Source: Pseudogymnoascus destructans (Eukaryota; Ascomycota; Leotiomycetes; Thelebolales; Thelebolaceae). From it: a DNA stretch of 64,000 nt. The position numbers and the translations under genes were made by a program. Each line of letters opens with the position of its first letter. The first letter of the stretch is position 1. The notes beneath the pieces are model-generated. The model was not told where the DNA came from. It was given only the letters and a program-made list of their open reading frames with translations, and ran no database searches. Below are positions 1-9,289 of this stretch, piece after piece. The stretch covers positions 1,364,001 through 1,428,000 of the forward strand of contig NW_020167523.1 of assembly GCF_001641265.1 (NCBI RefSeq), read 5' to 3'.

Positions 1-348
1 ACCTTCGACGACGCCTTCCAATCGCGTATTCACATCGCCCTCCGCTACAGCGAGCTTTCCACCAAAGCCAAAAAGGCCGTCTTCCAGATGTTCCTCGAGA
101 AAGTGCGCGTCCTCGAAGGCACGGACACGCTGCCCTTCAGCGAGGCAGACTTCAACGACCTCGCCAAGCATAACCTCAACGGACGGCAGATCAAGAACAC
201 GGTTCGCACAGCGCAGGCCCTCGCTGTGAACCAGAAGGAGCCGCTCAGCATGGTGCATATCCGCCGTGTGCTGGATGTTGCGCTCGCTTTTGAGAGGGAC
301 CTCAAGGGGGGAACTGGGTATGAGGACGCGATGAGGAATTATTATTAG
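1..348 (+). CDS. AAA-family ATPase, C-terminal end (5' cut by window edge)
   Basis: The frame is open from base 1 to the TAG at 346-348, about 115 residues. It starts inside the core with TFDDAFQSRIHIAL, which resembles the arginine-finger region of AAA ATPases (FDxAFxSRIH). An alpha-helical lid follows, with NGRQIKNTVRTAQALA matching the sensor-2 style GRxIKN motif. This arrangement is typical of the large fungal AAA proteins that pair an N-terminal DUF7025-like region with one AAA module, but only the end is visible. The Walker motifs lie outside the window, so the substrate and cell location cannot be told. The codons are GC-rich in the third position, like the other intact host genes here and unlike the transposons. 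Confidence 0.8.
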   Translation, partial: TFDDAFQSRIHIALRYSELSTKAKKAVFQMFLEKVRVLEGTDTLPFSEADFNDLAKHNLNGRQIKNTVRTAQALAVNQKEPLSMVHIRRVLDVALAFERDLKGGTGYEDAMRNYY

Positions 349-1018
349 AGCAGAGTGGGGGTTATATGACCTAAGTCTACTACTGGTGGTAGAGAAAGGG
401 GCCAGGAGGAGGAAACAGGGAGATACACAGCGGTTTTTGCTTGTATACATTTTTTTCTTTCCTTTTTCCTCGTCCTTCCTGCATCTTGCGGTTCTTTCTC
501 TGCTTTTTTGCGTCTTTTATGACAGGGTTGTTGTTTATGAGGGCTATGTATGAATGATATCATGAGACAGACGGACTGCGGGGTTAGAGGATAGATAGGG
601 GCGCTGAGACGTTATATGGGAATTCTATGGAGTCGGGAAGATGGGGTAACTAGTACGAGCATGGATAGCGAGGTTGAGGGATGGGTGATAATTAGTAACG
701 GCATAGTCTGGTTCTGGTATTATAGTCTAATCTCATCTCTCATATTTTATATTTCATGCCTTTCGTATTTACTAGGAATTTTTTACCAATACGGCTGCCA
801 AAAGTGGGCAAGCAAGCTGAATGTGATCAAATTGCCAATAGAGATGGGTAGGGATTGTTAAAGGATCAGAGCTCGCAGGCTTTACTGAGTTCAAGAACTG
901 AGGTATGGACAACATTGGCAACGTTGCCACCTCGATGTCTTGGCCCTTATTCAGTGGTGGTTTATCTAGCACATATTCCCCAAATATTATAAAAGTGGAA
1001 GCTGAGAGCCTATATACA
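349..1018. other. Intergenic, no gene recognised
   Basis: Sequence downstream of the AAA gene. A 3' UTR presumably occupies the first part, with T-rich tracts near 449-480. A short open frame at 616-861 has no recognisable motif and no neighbouring support. Composition turns AT-rich towards 1000, where the Tc1/mariner relic begins. Confidence 0.5.
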
Positions 1019-1020
1019 TA

Positions 1021-1655
1021 CGGAGGTGTTGTTCAAAAGTTTTGTCGGTGGACCCGGCTAGGGCCCCCTGCGTAGGCTGGCTTGGCAATTCTGGCCGAAG
1101 TAGTTACCGATTCTCATACGACGCGATGACTCGGCTGAGAATGATGAATTCTGTAGAATAAAGAGTATAATAGCTACCTAATTGACTATATAAATCATTA
1201 CTAAATGCCTAGTACTCCGTGTGCATATCAAGTAGCAATTACGCTGCCATATAGGTAGGCATACTGTTAATGAGAGCATCAAGCTCTACGTGCCCAACTT
1301 GATTCCATGCGTCTGCAACAGCTACACAGAGCTGATCGTAGGACATGTGCTCTAGATAATTATCTTGTAGATAATTCTTCATAATATGCCATACCCGTTT
1401 AATCAGGTTTCAGGTTGGGATCTGGTAAGTATAGGGGCCATTTAATAGGGTAAATGCCACAGCTTCTTAACTCCTTAATCGTAGCAACCTGCTTGGTGAC
1501 TTAATGTAAGGCCTAGATACATACGTAGCCATGAATCAGAGGGATAGTATGAGCCATATAGGTCTTAGCTCTAATCTTCCTAAATTCCTTCTCCTAGAAG
1601 AGCATAGGACCCTTCCTAAGAGCACCTAAGAAAAAGCCCTAGAACATCCAACCTC
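1021..1655 (-). mobile_element. Tc1/mariner relic, 3' half of transposase
   Basis: The left end at 1021 follows a TA dinucleotide and begins CGGAGGTG, then GTTCAAAAGTTTTGTC. The Tc1 element at 21724 has nearly the same terminus. On the minus strand, broken frames read MKNYLQDNY and NSMPTYMAA, the usual end of fungal DDE_3 transposases, with HGYVC and FWEKEFRKIRAKTYM further upstream. Several stops interrupt the frame, so it is dead. The relic stops where pogo element A begins (1656). I did not find a convincing continuation beyond 3520. Confidence 0.65.
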
Positions 1656-1657
1656 TA

Positions 1658-3518
1658 ACGTGGTTTACCACCAAACGGAACATCGCACCAAATGAAACAC
1701 TTTCCGATAGCATCGCAACCTCAAACCCAATTACTCCACCACACCACAACAAAAAGATGCCTCAGAAAGCTAATGAAGGCTGAGTTTTACTAGCCATTCA
1801 AGCTACCAAATCACCCCACAAACTGTCCATCCGACGTGCTGCGCAGCTATATGAGGTCCCACATGTAACACTTACCCGTCGCATACACGGAAGCCAACCA
1901 CGAGCTGGTAGACGCGACAAACAACGTCCATTGACCCCAATTGAGGAAGAGGAGCTCATACGATACGTACTTGACCTAGATTCGCGAGGATTTCCACCTC
2001 GAATTGAGGATGTACGAGATATAGCGAATCTCCTCCGTGCGACGCGTCGCGAACCCCCAGTTGGAAAAAACTGGCCCTACCGCTTTGTACACAATGAACC
2101 AAAGCTTAAGACGCGTCTCTCTCGTGCGTACGACCTCCAGCGAGCCCTCTGCGAAGATCCTGATTGTATAAGAAAGTGGTTTGAGCTGGTAAAGAACATG
2201 CAGGCGAAGTACAGCATCCAGGATGCTGACTTCTACAACTTTGATGAGACGGGCTTTATGATGGGTGTTATCTGTGGGAATATGGTTGTTACGAGCTCAG
2301 ATCGAAAAGGCCGAGCAAAGCAGCTTCAGTCTGGTAATCGGGAATGGGCAACAGCGATTGAATGTGTGAGTGCAGACGGCTTTGTAGTGCCTGCATACTT
2401 GATTGTACAAGGCAAGCATCACCTTGCGCCTTGGTACACAGAGTGCGGCCTTCCACCTACTTGGGCCATCAAGACCTCACCAAATGGCTGGACCGACAAT
2501 GATACAGGTCTAGACTGGATAAAACACTTTAATCAGCATACACGTGTACGAACACAAGGGGTCTGGCGGATGATTGTCCTAGATGGCCATGAGAGCCACC
2601 TATCTGCCCAGTTTGATATGTACTGCAAGGAGAACAACATTATTACGCTCTGTCTCCCTGCGCACTCCTCACATCTTACCCAGCCTCTTGATGTTGGGTG
2701 TTTTAGTGTACTAAAGCGAATGTATGGTCGAGAACTTGAGGTCTTCATTAAGGCCTCTATTACCCATATCACTAAGATTGAGTTCTTTATTGCATTCAAG
2801 GCTGCCCACGACCATACATTGACAACTGAAAATATCCTAGCTGGCTTTCGAGGTACTGGCCTAGTCCCGTACAACCCAGAAGCAGTTCTCTCAAAGCTTG
2901 ATATCAAGTTACGGACGCCAACACCAACTGGATCCCCCCTACTAGAGGCTGACCCTTGGGTCCCTCAAACGCCACAAACCCCAGCTGATGCAATTTTGCA
3001 GTCTAAGTTTGTACAGAATAGAATTGGAATTCATCAAGGAAGCTCCCCAACAACGATTTTTTCAGCTGTAAAGCAGCTGGTGAAGGGTACAGACCGCATT
3101 GCGCACCAAATGACCCTTATACAAGAGGAGGTCCGTACCCTTCGAAAGGCCAACACAGCACTTTCAAAGCGTCGGAAAGCCAAGCGTACACGTGTCCAAG
3201 ATGGAGGGTCACTTACTATAGAAGATGCTCAAAAACTGATCGCTGAAAAAGAGGATAAAGGGTTGAAACGACAGAAAAGGTCAAATGAGGAGGGTGCTGT
3301 AGAGGCTGGTCCATCGACTTCGCGGCGCTGTGGGAGGTGCGGCAAGACTGGGCATAATGTACGAACCTGTCAAGAGGTTGAAGAGATATTAGGAGAAGAG
3401 AATTCAATTGAGTGTAGTTAATTTTAATGTGTTAGGGTGGAGTAATTGGGTTTGAGGTTGCGATGCTATCGGAAAGTGTTTCATTTGGTGGGATGTTCCG
3501 TTTGGTGGTAAACCACGT
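1658..3518 (+). mobile_element. Pogo/Fot1-like DNA transposon A
   Basis: A complete element of 1861 bp flanked by TA on both sides (1656-1657 and 3519-3520). The terminal inverted repeats are about 83 bp (1658-1740 and 3436-3518) with one visible mismatch, and start ACGTGGTTTACCACC. Inside the repeat, the motif ACCAAAC/T with trailing GAAAC-like bases occurs twice, 17 bp apart (1670 and 1687). One transposase gene fills the interior. It appears to be inserted at the edge of a Tc1 relic. The near-identical repeats suggest a fairly young insertion, although the transposase carries one nonsense codon. Confidence 0.92.
1757..3421 (+). pseudogene. Pogo-type DDE transposase of element A, one early stop
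   Basis: Reading from ATG at 1757, the frame meets TGA at 1781-1783 (codon 9), then stays open to TAG/TAA at 3421. Related copies have an arginine codon (EGRILLAIQA in element J), so a single CGA-to-TGA change explains the stop. Domains in order: an N-terminal psq-type helix-turn-helix (RRAAQLYEVP), a CENP-B-type HTH (NWPYRFVHNEP), then the DDE_1 catalytic core. The core has YNFDETGFMMG (first Asp), VLDGHESH (second) and HLTQPLDVGCF (third). A basic coiled region and a C-terminal CCHC knuckle, CGRCGKTGHNVRTC, follow. Translation from a downstream start would lose the first HTH. The rest is intact, so it could be a very recent casualty. Confidence 0.88.
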
Positions 3519-3721
3519 TAGAGATATATAAGTAAATACCATAGTAAATAGGGGGTTTTCTCACTTCCTCTGTTGTACTCTGTCTATAACAAACATATCA
3601 TCCTACATTTCCCCTGCTTTCTAGGTTACCTACGTACAAGCATGACGCCTATCTATCACCTATGTCTAACGTCTAACTTAGTCCAAACAATTCTGTCTTA
3701 GTCATTCTGTATCTAGCTTCT

Positions 3722-4657
3722 TGTAATGTTGGGTGCACCAGATATGAGAATCTAGCCACCCAAGGAAGGGATGAATTTACTAAGACAACACACTGTCTTA
3801 GGAAACAGAGCCAAAGGGTTGTAGCTTAGACTATTCCACAACGCAGCAATCAGGTGTATGATGTGGTGAAGTGGTTTAGACAAGTTGCAACAAATGTTGA
3901 GTCTGAGAACTCAGGGGTAAGTCAGAGGTTAGCACCTCACTGACTTTTCAAAAACAGAGAATAACAAGATCAATGCTTGGAAGCTTGGAAAAGACATAGA
4001 AGTATGTGCTAGTCGATTTACTGTATTGCCTGCTTGCCCTTTCTTAAGGAAAGGGCAATCCTATTTATGCCAAAGGAGTGTAGTTCTCTCATTTTCCATG
4101 ACTTTCCATGACTAACCAGGCTTGGTAAATGTATTAGAAATCAAGTGCGACCCACAACTAGCTTGCTAATCATGTAGTGAACGTAAGAGAATCCCATAGA
4201 ACCATCTCTTGGGTTCCTAGCCTATAGGAAGTGAAAAGGAGGTCCAAGGTCAGAGTACCTATAGATAAATTATGTCATAACTTAACCAATCTTGTGGGTA
4301 ACTAAGGAGCGATGACGTGTAATGAATCATAGAGGGTTGTAGAAGCTTCTAGAGCTATCGTTCATGTTCCTAGGCCTCTAGTTGGTAGAGATATGCCATG
4401 TGGTAGTATTGGCCCACCCCCTTAAGGAGGAGATTTTCTTAATAACTTGTTCAATGAGTGTTCAAATGATATGCCGCGATGTATGTAGCATAAACAGATG
4501 TAGTAGAAGAGTTTGCAGCAATCGTTGAGTAGTATTGCTTCTGTTGTTGGTGTGATAAGCCAAGATATGTATGGTGACTTGTAGGTTTGAGGAGGAGATT
4601 TCTAAGTTTGCTCTTGAGTTTGATAGCAAACTGAGTGCAACGAATGTCAGTATGACA
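3722..4657 (-). repeat. Solo LTR, Gypsy family 1
   Basis: The ends are TGTAATGTTGGG and GTCAGTATGACA on the plus strand. The LTR sense is therefore on the minus strand (TGTCATACTGAC to CATTACA). It is flanked by a perfect 5-bp duplication CTTCT (3717-3721 and 4658-4662), which marks a complete solo LTR left after recombination of a full element. Copies of the same LTR lie at 27263-28171 and 29211-30136; the first of those abuts Gypsy integrase and chromodomain sequence, which assigns the family. Confidence 0.88.
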
Positions 4658-4663
4658 CTTCTA

Positions 4664-5085
4664 TGTAACACTGACTTCTAAATGATAGAAGACACAGAGG
4701 TTTCTTGCGTAATGTTGACTTGACAGAAGACGCAGGGGATTAGACACAAAGGCTTTCCAAGTAACACGTTACAGTATTGTAAAGAATACTATATTGAGTT
4801 GAGCACGAAGCTCCTATCTAAGGAAATACTATCTACTTATATAGTGGCATCGTGCCAAAAGGGATATCCGTGGATAACATGGTATCCAATGTTATCCATC
4901 ACCTGATATTCCGTGGATCCCCGTGGATAACATAATATCCAAGATATCCAATGTTATCCATCACATGACATTCCGTGGATCGCCGTGGATAACATGGATA
5001 ACATAATATCCATGATATCCAATGTTATCCATCACGTGAGGTTGCAGCTGTAAGCTAGCCATAGCACTAGCACTTAGCCGTAACA
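4664..5085 (-). repeat. Solo LTR, Gypsy family 2, with internal satellite
   Basis: It begins TGTAACACTGAC and ends CGTAACA, with a perfect 5-bp duplication TTCTA at 4659-4663 and 5086-5090. The first 190 bp match the LTRs at 26541-26939 and 54211-54608. The second half differs and holds three imperfect repeats of about 60 bp (4863-5037), built from GTGGATAACAT and CCAATGTTATCCATCAC. It was inserted one base away from the end of the neighbouring family 1 LTR, using part of that element's duplicated target, so it is the younger of the two. Confidence 0.85.
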
Positions 5086-5293
5086 TTCTATAGGTAATGG
5101 CCTATTTAAGTCGCTTTCGTCAATTTGTCTCTAAAATAATTATCTTTTGCATAGCAATCCCTAGATCTTATTAGTATTTACAGTAGTAGATAGATGGGAA
5201 TACTCACTTCTATTATATCCTCTTACTAAGAGAGCCTAGGTAAGTACAAGCTGCAAGCATGGAATTTCTAGAAGCTCTATAACCTTTGTATAT

Positions 5294-7515
5294 GGCATAA
5301 TCGTTGGTTCTCAAACCACCGCCTGGAGGCGGTTGGCGAAAGCGAACTGGGACGCGAAAGCGATTGTGGGACACTTTGGGAGCGGACTCACGACGCGACA
5401 CGACCGACCATGAACACGACTGACAACGTAACAATGCTGTAAATATATATAAGTTATAGAATTAAATAATTAAAAAAGATTTGGATCAATATTGTCAGGC
5501 AGTGATTGATCATCACAGCCACCGTCACTTGCATCGTGAATCATGTCGTAGTCCAAGCCTGCAAAGTTCACGTACCCACTCTCCTCGATGGCTAACAGTC
5601 GGTCCGCCTCCTCCTCCTCCTCACGTTTCTTCTGTGTAACGTCCGGGTCAATGATTTCTGTACGTAAGCCAATTGGTGGCTCCGTGTCTGGGTTACTTTT
5701 TTGAAATTCATGTAGGTCCTTTTTCCGTGTACGTTCTGCCTTCCGTGCATCGATGCCAGCACGGAGCTGCATCTTACGCTCAACGTTCACCATGCGTGTT
5801 CTCTCTCTTTTCTCCCGTGCTTCTTCTAAAAGTTGCTCCTTTACCTTCTTCTCATAAATCCTTTGCCGTGCATGTTCAACTGTAATAGCACCACCTTTTT
5901 GAATAGATTTCCGACTTCTAACCTTCCGCTGTCGTTGCTCAGTCATAATAGTAGTAATTTGTACAAGCTCTGACTGGAACAGCTCAACCTCTGTTAACTG
6001 AGTTTGGATTTCAGTATAAGAAGACGCCCACTTTTGCCGTGACGGTGAACTAAGGATCTTATCAAATGTTTGACTCCATGTTGAAAGATCATAACTTGCT
6101 TGAAATGCGCGTTGTGGTGTTTCTAAAACTTCTGGTTTTGCATATATAGCAACCTTCTCTTGAATCTTTTCATAGTTAGGTGGCCAAATACCTGCATCTC
6201 TAAAAGACTTGATACAGTTACCCTTTGTAAATGTCTGCTTACGGATAGTAGACAAGTCTCTAAAGAAAGATATAACATTATAATCTGTATCAAAATTCCG
6301 GATTGCTTGTTGAATTGCACGTCGGTGCCAATGTTTATATTGTGCAAACACAGTAACATCTAGCGGTTGTAGAATATGCGTAAGATGAGACGGAAACACA
6401 TGTAAGTGTATATTGTGTTGATGTGCAAGTATTATAAACTCTGGAACTTCATGTGAGACATGAGAGTCCATTATTAACAATTTCGTTCTTATAGACGGTG
6501 TATGTTGAATAAAATGCTGTAGATATTCCATTGCAAGCTCAGAGTTTGTATATCCGGAATCGGATACTGCAACTTTCTCATCACCGTGTAGATTGTCATG
6601 GTACCAACTTTCCATGTGTAATTTTCCTTGTATAATAAGGAACGGTGGAAGTGCAATGCCAGCAGCTGAAATTGTCTCTATAACTGTAAGACTTTGTCTG
6701 TTCTCTGGAGCTTGTATATAAAGCTATAAATATTAGAATAATATAAAGTAAGATAAGTAGAAACAACTTACCTCCTTTACTGCAGATGGTACCAACACAT
6801 GTTCACCGGTGCTCATTCCTACACGGAATCCAACTTCATCAAAGTTGTAGATATCACCTGCAGTAATATCTAGTTGATTACACACATCTTTAAATTCATA
6901 AAACCATTCTTTAATAGCTGATACTTCATGAGATGCAACCCGTGCTGCTTCAATTGGCCGGGTTTTTATTGTATGGAAGTTGTGTTGTTGTGTCTTAATC
7001 CATGTCTGGAACCACCGTTGTGATGGTGGTGCACGTGTTGGAGTTTCTGCTGCACGTAGTTGGCAGATGGCACTGAACACCATAGGCTTAGTTGCACCGT
7101 ACCCATTTTCGTACGAGCGTTGGATGTATCTTTGTATAGCTGTAACTTGTACATCAGACAGTACTCTGTTCTGGCCTCCGCGTGGCACAGCGGTGCGTTG
7201 TGGTGATGCGTGTCGTTGTCGTAGTCGTATAGTCCGGAGCGTACTTGGGTTTACTCTGTACATCCGTGCTACTGTAGCACTCTTCTCTGTTGGGTTTTTA
7301 TTTAAAAATTCAATGGCATTTAAAAGAGCTTCATTTTTATTTACTTCAACTACCGGCATAGTTGTGATTGTAGTTGTGCTCGTTGTCGGTCATGTTCATG
7401 GTCGGTCGTGTCGCGTCGTGAGTCCGCTCCCAAAGTGTCCCACAATCGCTTTCGCGTCCCAGTTCGCTTTCGCCAACCGCCTCCAGGCGGTGGTTTGAGA
7501 ACCAACGATTATGCC
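5294..7515 (-). mobile_element. Pogo/Fot1-like DNA transposon B, apparently intact
   Basis: A 2.2-kb element with exceptionally long inverted repeats of about 135 bp (5294-5428 and 7381-7515) that differ at only two positions. The outermost shared bases are GGCATAATCGTTGG. TA lies next to the right end (7516-7517); on the left, TA sits at 5291-5292 with one extra T. Each repeat contains a short palindrome (ACCGCC-TGGA-GGCGGT) and then two copies of GCGAAAGCGA 18 bp apart (5336 and 5354). It carries one spliced transposase gene with no stop codons, making it the most likely active element in the window. Confidence 0.9.
5470..7359 (-). CDS. Pogo-type DDE transposase B (two exons, complete)
   Basis: Exons are 7359-6772 and 6723-5470. 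The 48-bp intron (6724-6771) has GTAAGT at its donor and TTATAG at its acceptor. The product is 613 residues. An N-terminal psq-like HTH (about 24-45) is followed by PRGGQNRVLS and a CENP-B-type HTH ending PPSQRWFQTWIK (about 111-122). The DDE_1 core has D174 (YNFDEVGF), D282 (LLIMDSHVSH) and D318 (LTHILQPLDVTVF), so all three catalytic aspartates are present. A lysine/arginine-rich helical region (about 430-540) leads to an acidic tail. The usual DET of motif 1 is DEV here; the catalytic Asp is kept. Without splicing, the first exon would read into the intron and stop, so activity depends on host splicing. Confidence 0.9.
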
Positions 7516-7702
7516 TATTATGACAAGAAGAGCTTATAAACTTAATAACCTCGTCAACTTGATTGTCAGATAGGATAAGTGGCATACCTGACCTCTTTTT
7601 TGGAGTTAGAGGCCCATGACAGGCATACTGTGCCTGCTGCTCTGTACAGCCTAAGTGAAGGACAGAGCACTAGAACCGCTCATCGCGAGTAAGGTGATGC
7701 AT
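7516..7702 (-). pseudogene. Tc1/mariner transposase N-terminal fragment
   Basis: From ATG at 7702 the minus strand reads a short helix-turn-helix region ending TPKKRSGMPLILSDNQVDEV and IKFISSS. This resembles the linker and second HTH of fungal Tc1-like transposases (GRPPxLSDxQVDEL). There is a TAG stop after ten codons. The frame ends exactly at the edge of pogo element B, so B probably inserted into this relic. I could not follow the rest with confidence on the far side (below 5293). Confidence 0.5.
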
Positions 7703-8188
7703 TGTAGTTATAGAAAGAGTATGAATTTCCTAGATACAAAATACTATAGGAAGAATTTCAACACGTTCAAAAGATACAATAAAGCACTGATATAACGATT
7801 CTTGATTAAGCGATAACTTCATTATTGCAATATTTTTCCTAGCCCTAATGTCACCACCATATAAATACTAATACTCACAATATCGCTACTTCCTTTCCTA
7901 AATATCGTTTTATCTGTGCTAACGTTGCTCTATTTAGGCCTCTAAATGACGAAATGATTTGCAATAACTATTAACGCTATGCTCTATGTAAGTGGGCACA
8001 TCAACAACACCTAAAGCCTTCTCAAAAGCAATGTATTAAATGGTTCTCTTAGAATTATGGCTATAAGCTTAGTTAGTCGACAGTTTCTAAGTCTTTAAGC
8101 TCACATTTCAAAGATCTAGACAAAGCTGTACAACCTACAGGATCATGACTACAGGTTGGACAGTAGCTAGAGGTAGAGCAACTCCTTA
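7703..8188. other. AT-rich stretch without a recognisable gene
   Basis: Nothing with a family signature on either strand; all frames are short and interrupted. Given its flanks, it is probably old transposon sequence. Confidence 0.4.
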
Positions 8189-8531
8189 TTATATGGCAGT
8201 AATGTAAGGACACAGGGCACCCAGCTTCTCAACACTACCTTTCTGATAATACGGACCAAGTATATGACTCCCTATACTCGCAAGCTTGCTCCTCACGTTA
8301 CCAATCACGCTAACGTCGTGGTGGGCGGTACCTGGCATCAACCCAAGCATTACTTGAAATAATGGAGCCAGTGCCTTTGGAATTGCTCCCTCTTCAATGA
8401 CAAAGCCATCAAGCGGATTCTCGTGACCTTCACGGCAATCAATTATGCCAGCAATCGTGGGGCCGATAGGATGATACGGAGATGGGAATTCCCTCCCAAT
8501 CGCATTCACATTTTCATTGCAGTTGTATCCG
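8189..8531 (-). pseudogene. Fragment of a GMC / cholesterol-oxidase-like flavoprotein gene
   Basis: The minus strand reads GYNCNENVNAIG, then PIGPTIAGIIDCR, NPLDGFVIEEGAIP and PLFQVMLGLMPG without a stop over about 110 codons. The run of G-N-x-N near the start and the IEEGAIP segment recall fungal GMC-type oxidoreductases related to cholesterol oxidase, which oxidise alcohols with FAD. The assignment is from memory of the family and moderate. Both gene ends are missing: upstream it is joined directly to a pogo fragment at 8531/8532, and downstream it dissolves near 8189. It is a relic, not a working gene. Confidence 0.5.
8203..8226 (+). repeat. 24-bp direct repeat, copy 1
   Basis: Starts TGTAAGGACACAGGGCACCC and recurs exactly at 9012-9035. 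The two copies bracket the GMC fragment and the pogo C fragment. Confidence 0.8.
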
Positions 8532-8989
8532 AAGTGTGTCCGAAGCTCTACATGGCGCTTAACAAAGTTTGAAGCCCAACGTGACCATATGTGGCGTGTC
8601 GCGTGTTGCAAGTAGTTGATTTGCCATATCTTCAACAATAGACAACTGAGGAGGGAACCCTTTAGCAGCTAAGTCAAGTATATACTGAACAAGAACTGAT
8701 TCCTCTAGGTTACTTAATTTCCGTAAGTTGGCTTGGATATCGCATCGTGAAGGTATGCCTTGTAAACGGTGACGTAGCTTGCGGTGGTCTACGGAATAGA
8801 TCCTAGCTGCAACTCGAAGGCGCAAATTTGGGTCACTTTGCATAGCTTGGATAGCTAGCACTAATTTGCTTTCATCATTTTTATGGCGCATGTTTTGTTG
8901 TGGAGGAATTTAACATTTAGTTGGGGGGGTTGGTCACTGCATGATTTTGGCACTTTCGCTTGTTTGGCACTTTCGTTATACATGCACGT
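8532..8989 (-). mobile_element. Pogo fragment C (5' part of the element-G family)
   Basis: The terminus at 8989 (GCACGT, then TA) and the following 450 bp match element G (30922-32757), including the doubled CGAAAGTGCC motif. The transposase starts at 8891 (MRHKNDESKL) and keeps the CGA arginine codon where copies G and K have TGA. The reading frame shifts near 8590 and the identity ends abruptly at 8532. No catalytic core or second inverted repeat remains. Confidence 0.85.
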
Positions 8990-9011
8990 TATTTCAAATA
9001 TCATGTCTTAT

Positions 9012-9035
9012 TGTAAGGACACAGGGCACCCAGCT
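9012..9035 (+). repeat. 24-bp direct repeat, copy 2
   Basis: Identical to 8203-8226. It sits 22 bp outside the pogo C terminus, immediately before the sequence leading into the LINE relic. Confidence 0.8.
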
Positions 9036-9289
9036 CACAGTAATAGCATATGAGAGTGTGAGTCGGATGCTAAACGGATGCTATCCTATAGGTCTACTAT
9101 GAAGGATACAAAAAAGATGATGGGGGAACCCCGTGAGTCGATTGTCTCAAGTACCCGAAACCCATCCGACTCGGTTCCGACTCGGTTAGCCCACCCAAAT
9201 GATCACACGTAACCCCGCAGCTACCCAGAGTCTACTCCCTAGAATGAGAGATGAGAAGGCATCCTTACATTCTCCTCCCCTCATCAAGA

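Noticed and set aside
616..861. 81-codon open frame downstream of the AAA gene
   Set aside because: No domain, no homologue I recognise, poor codon character and no splice context; likely chance.
4863..5037. Regularly spaced repeats, possible CRISPR-like array
   Set aside because: Units are imperfect, spacers are themselves related, it lies within an LTR, and the genome is eukaryotic.
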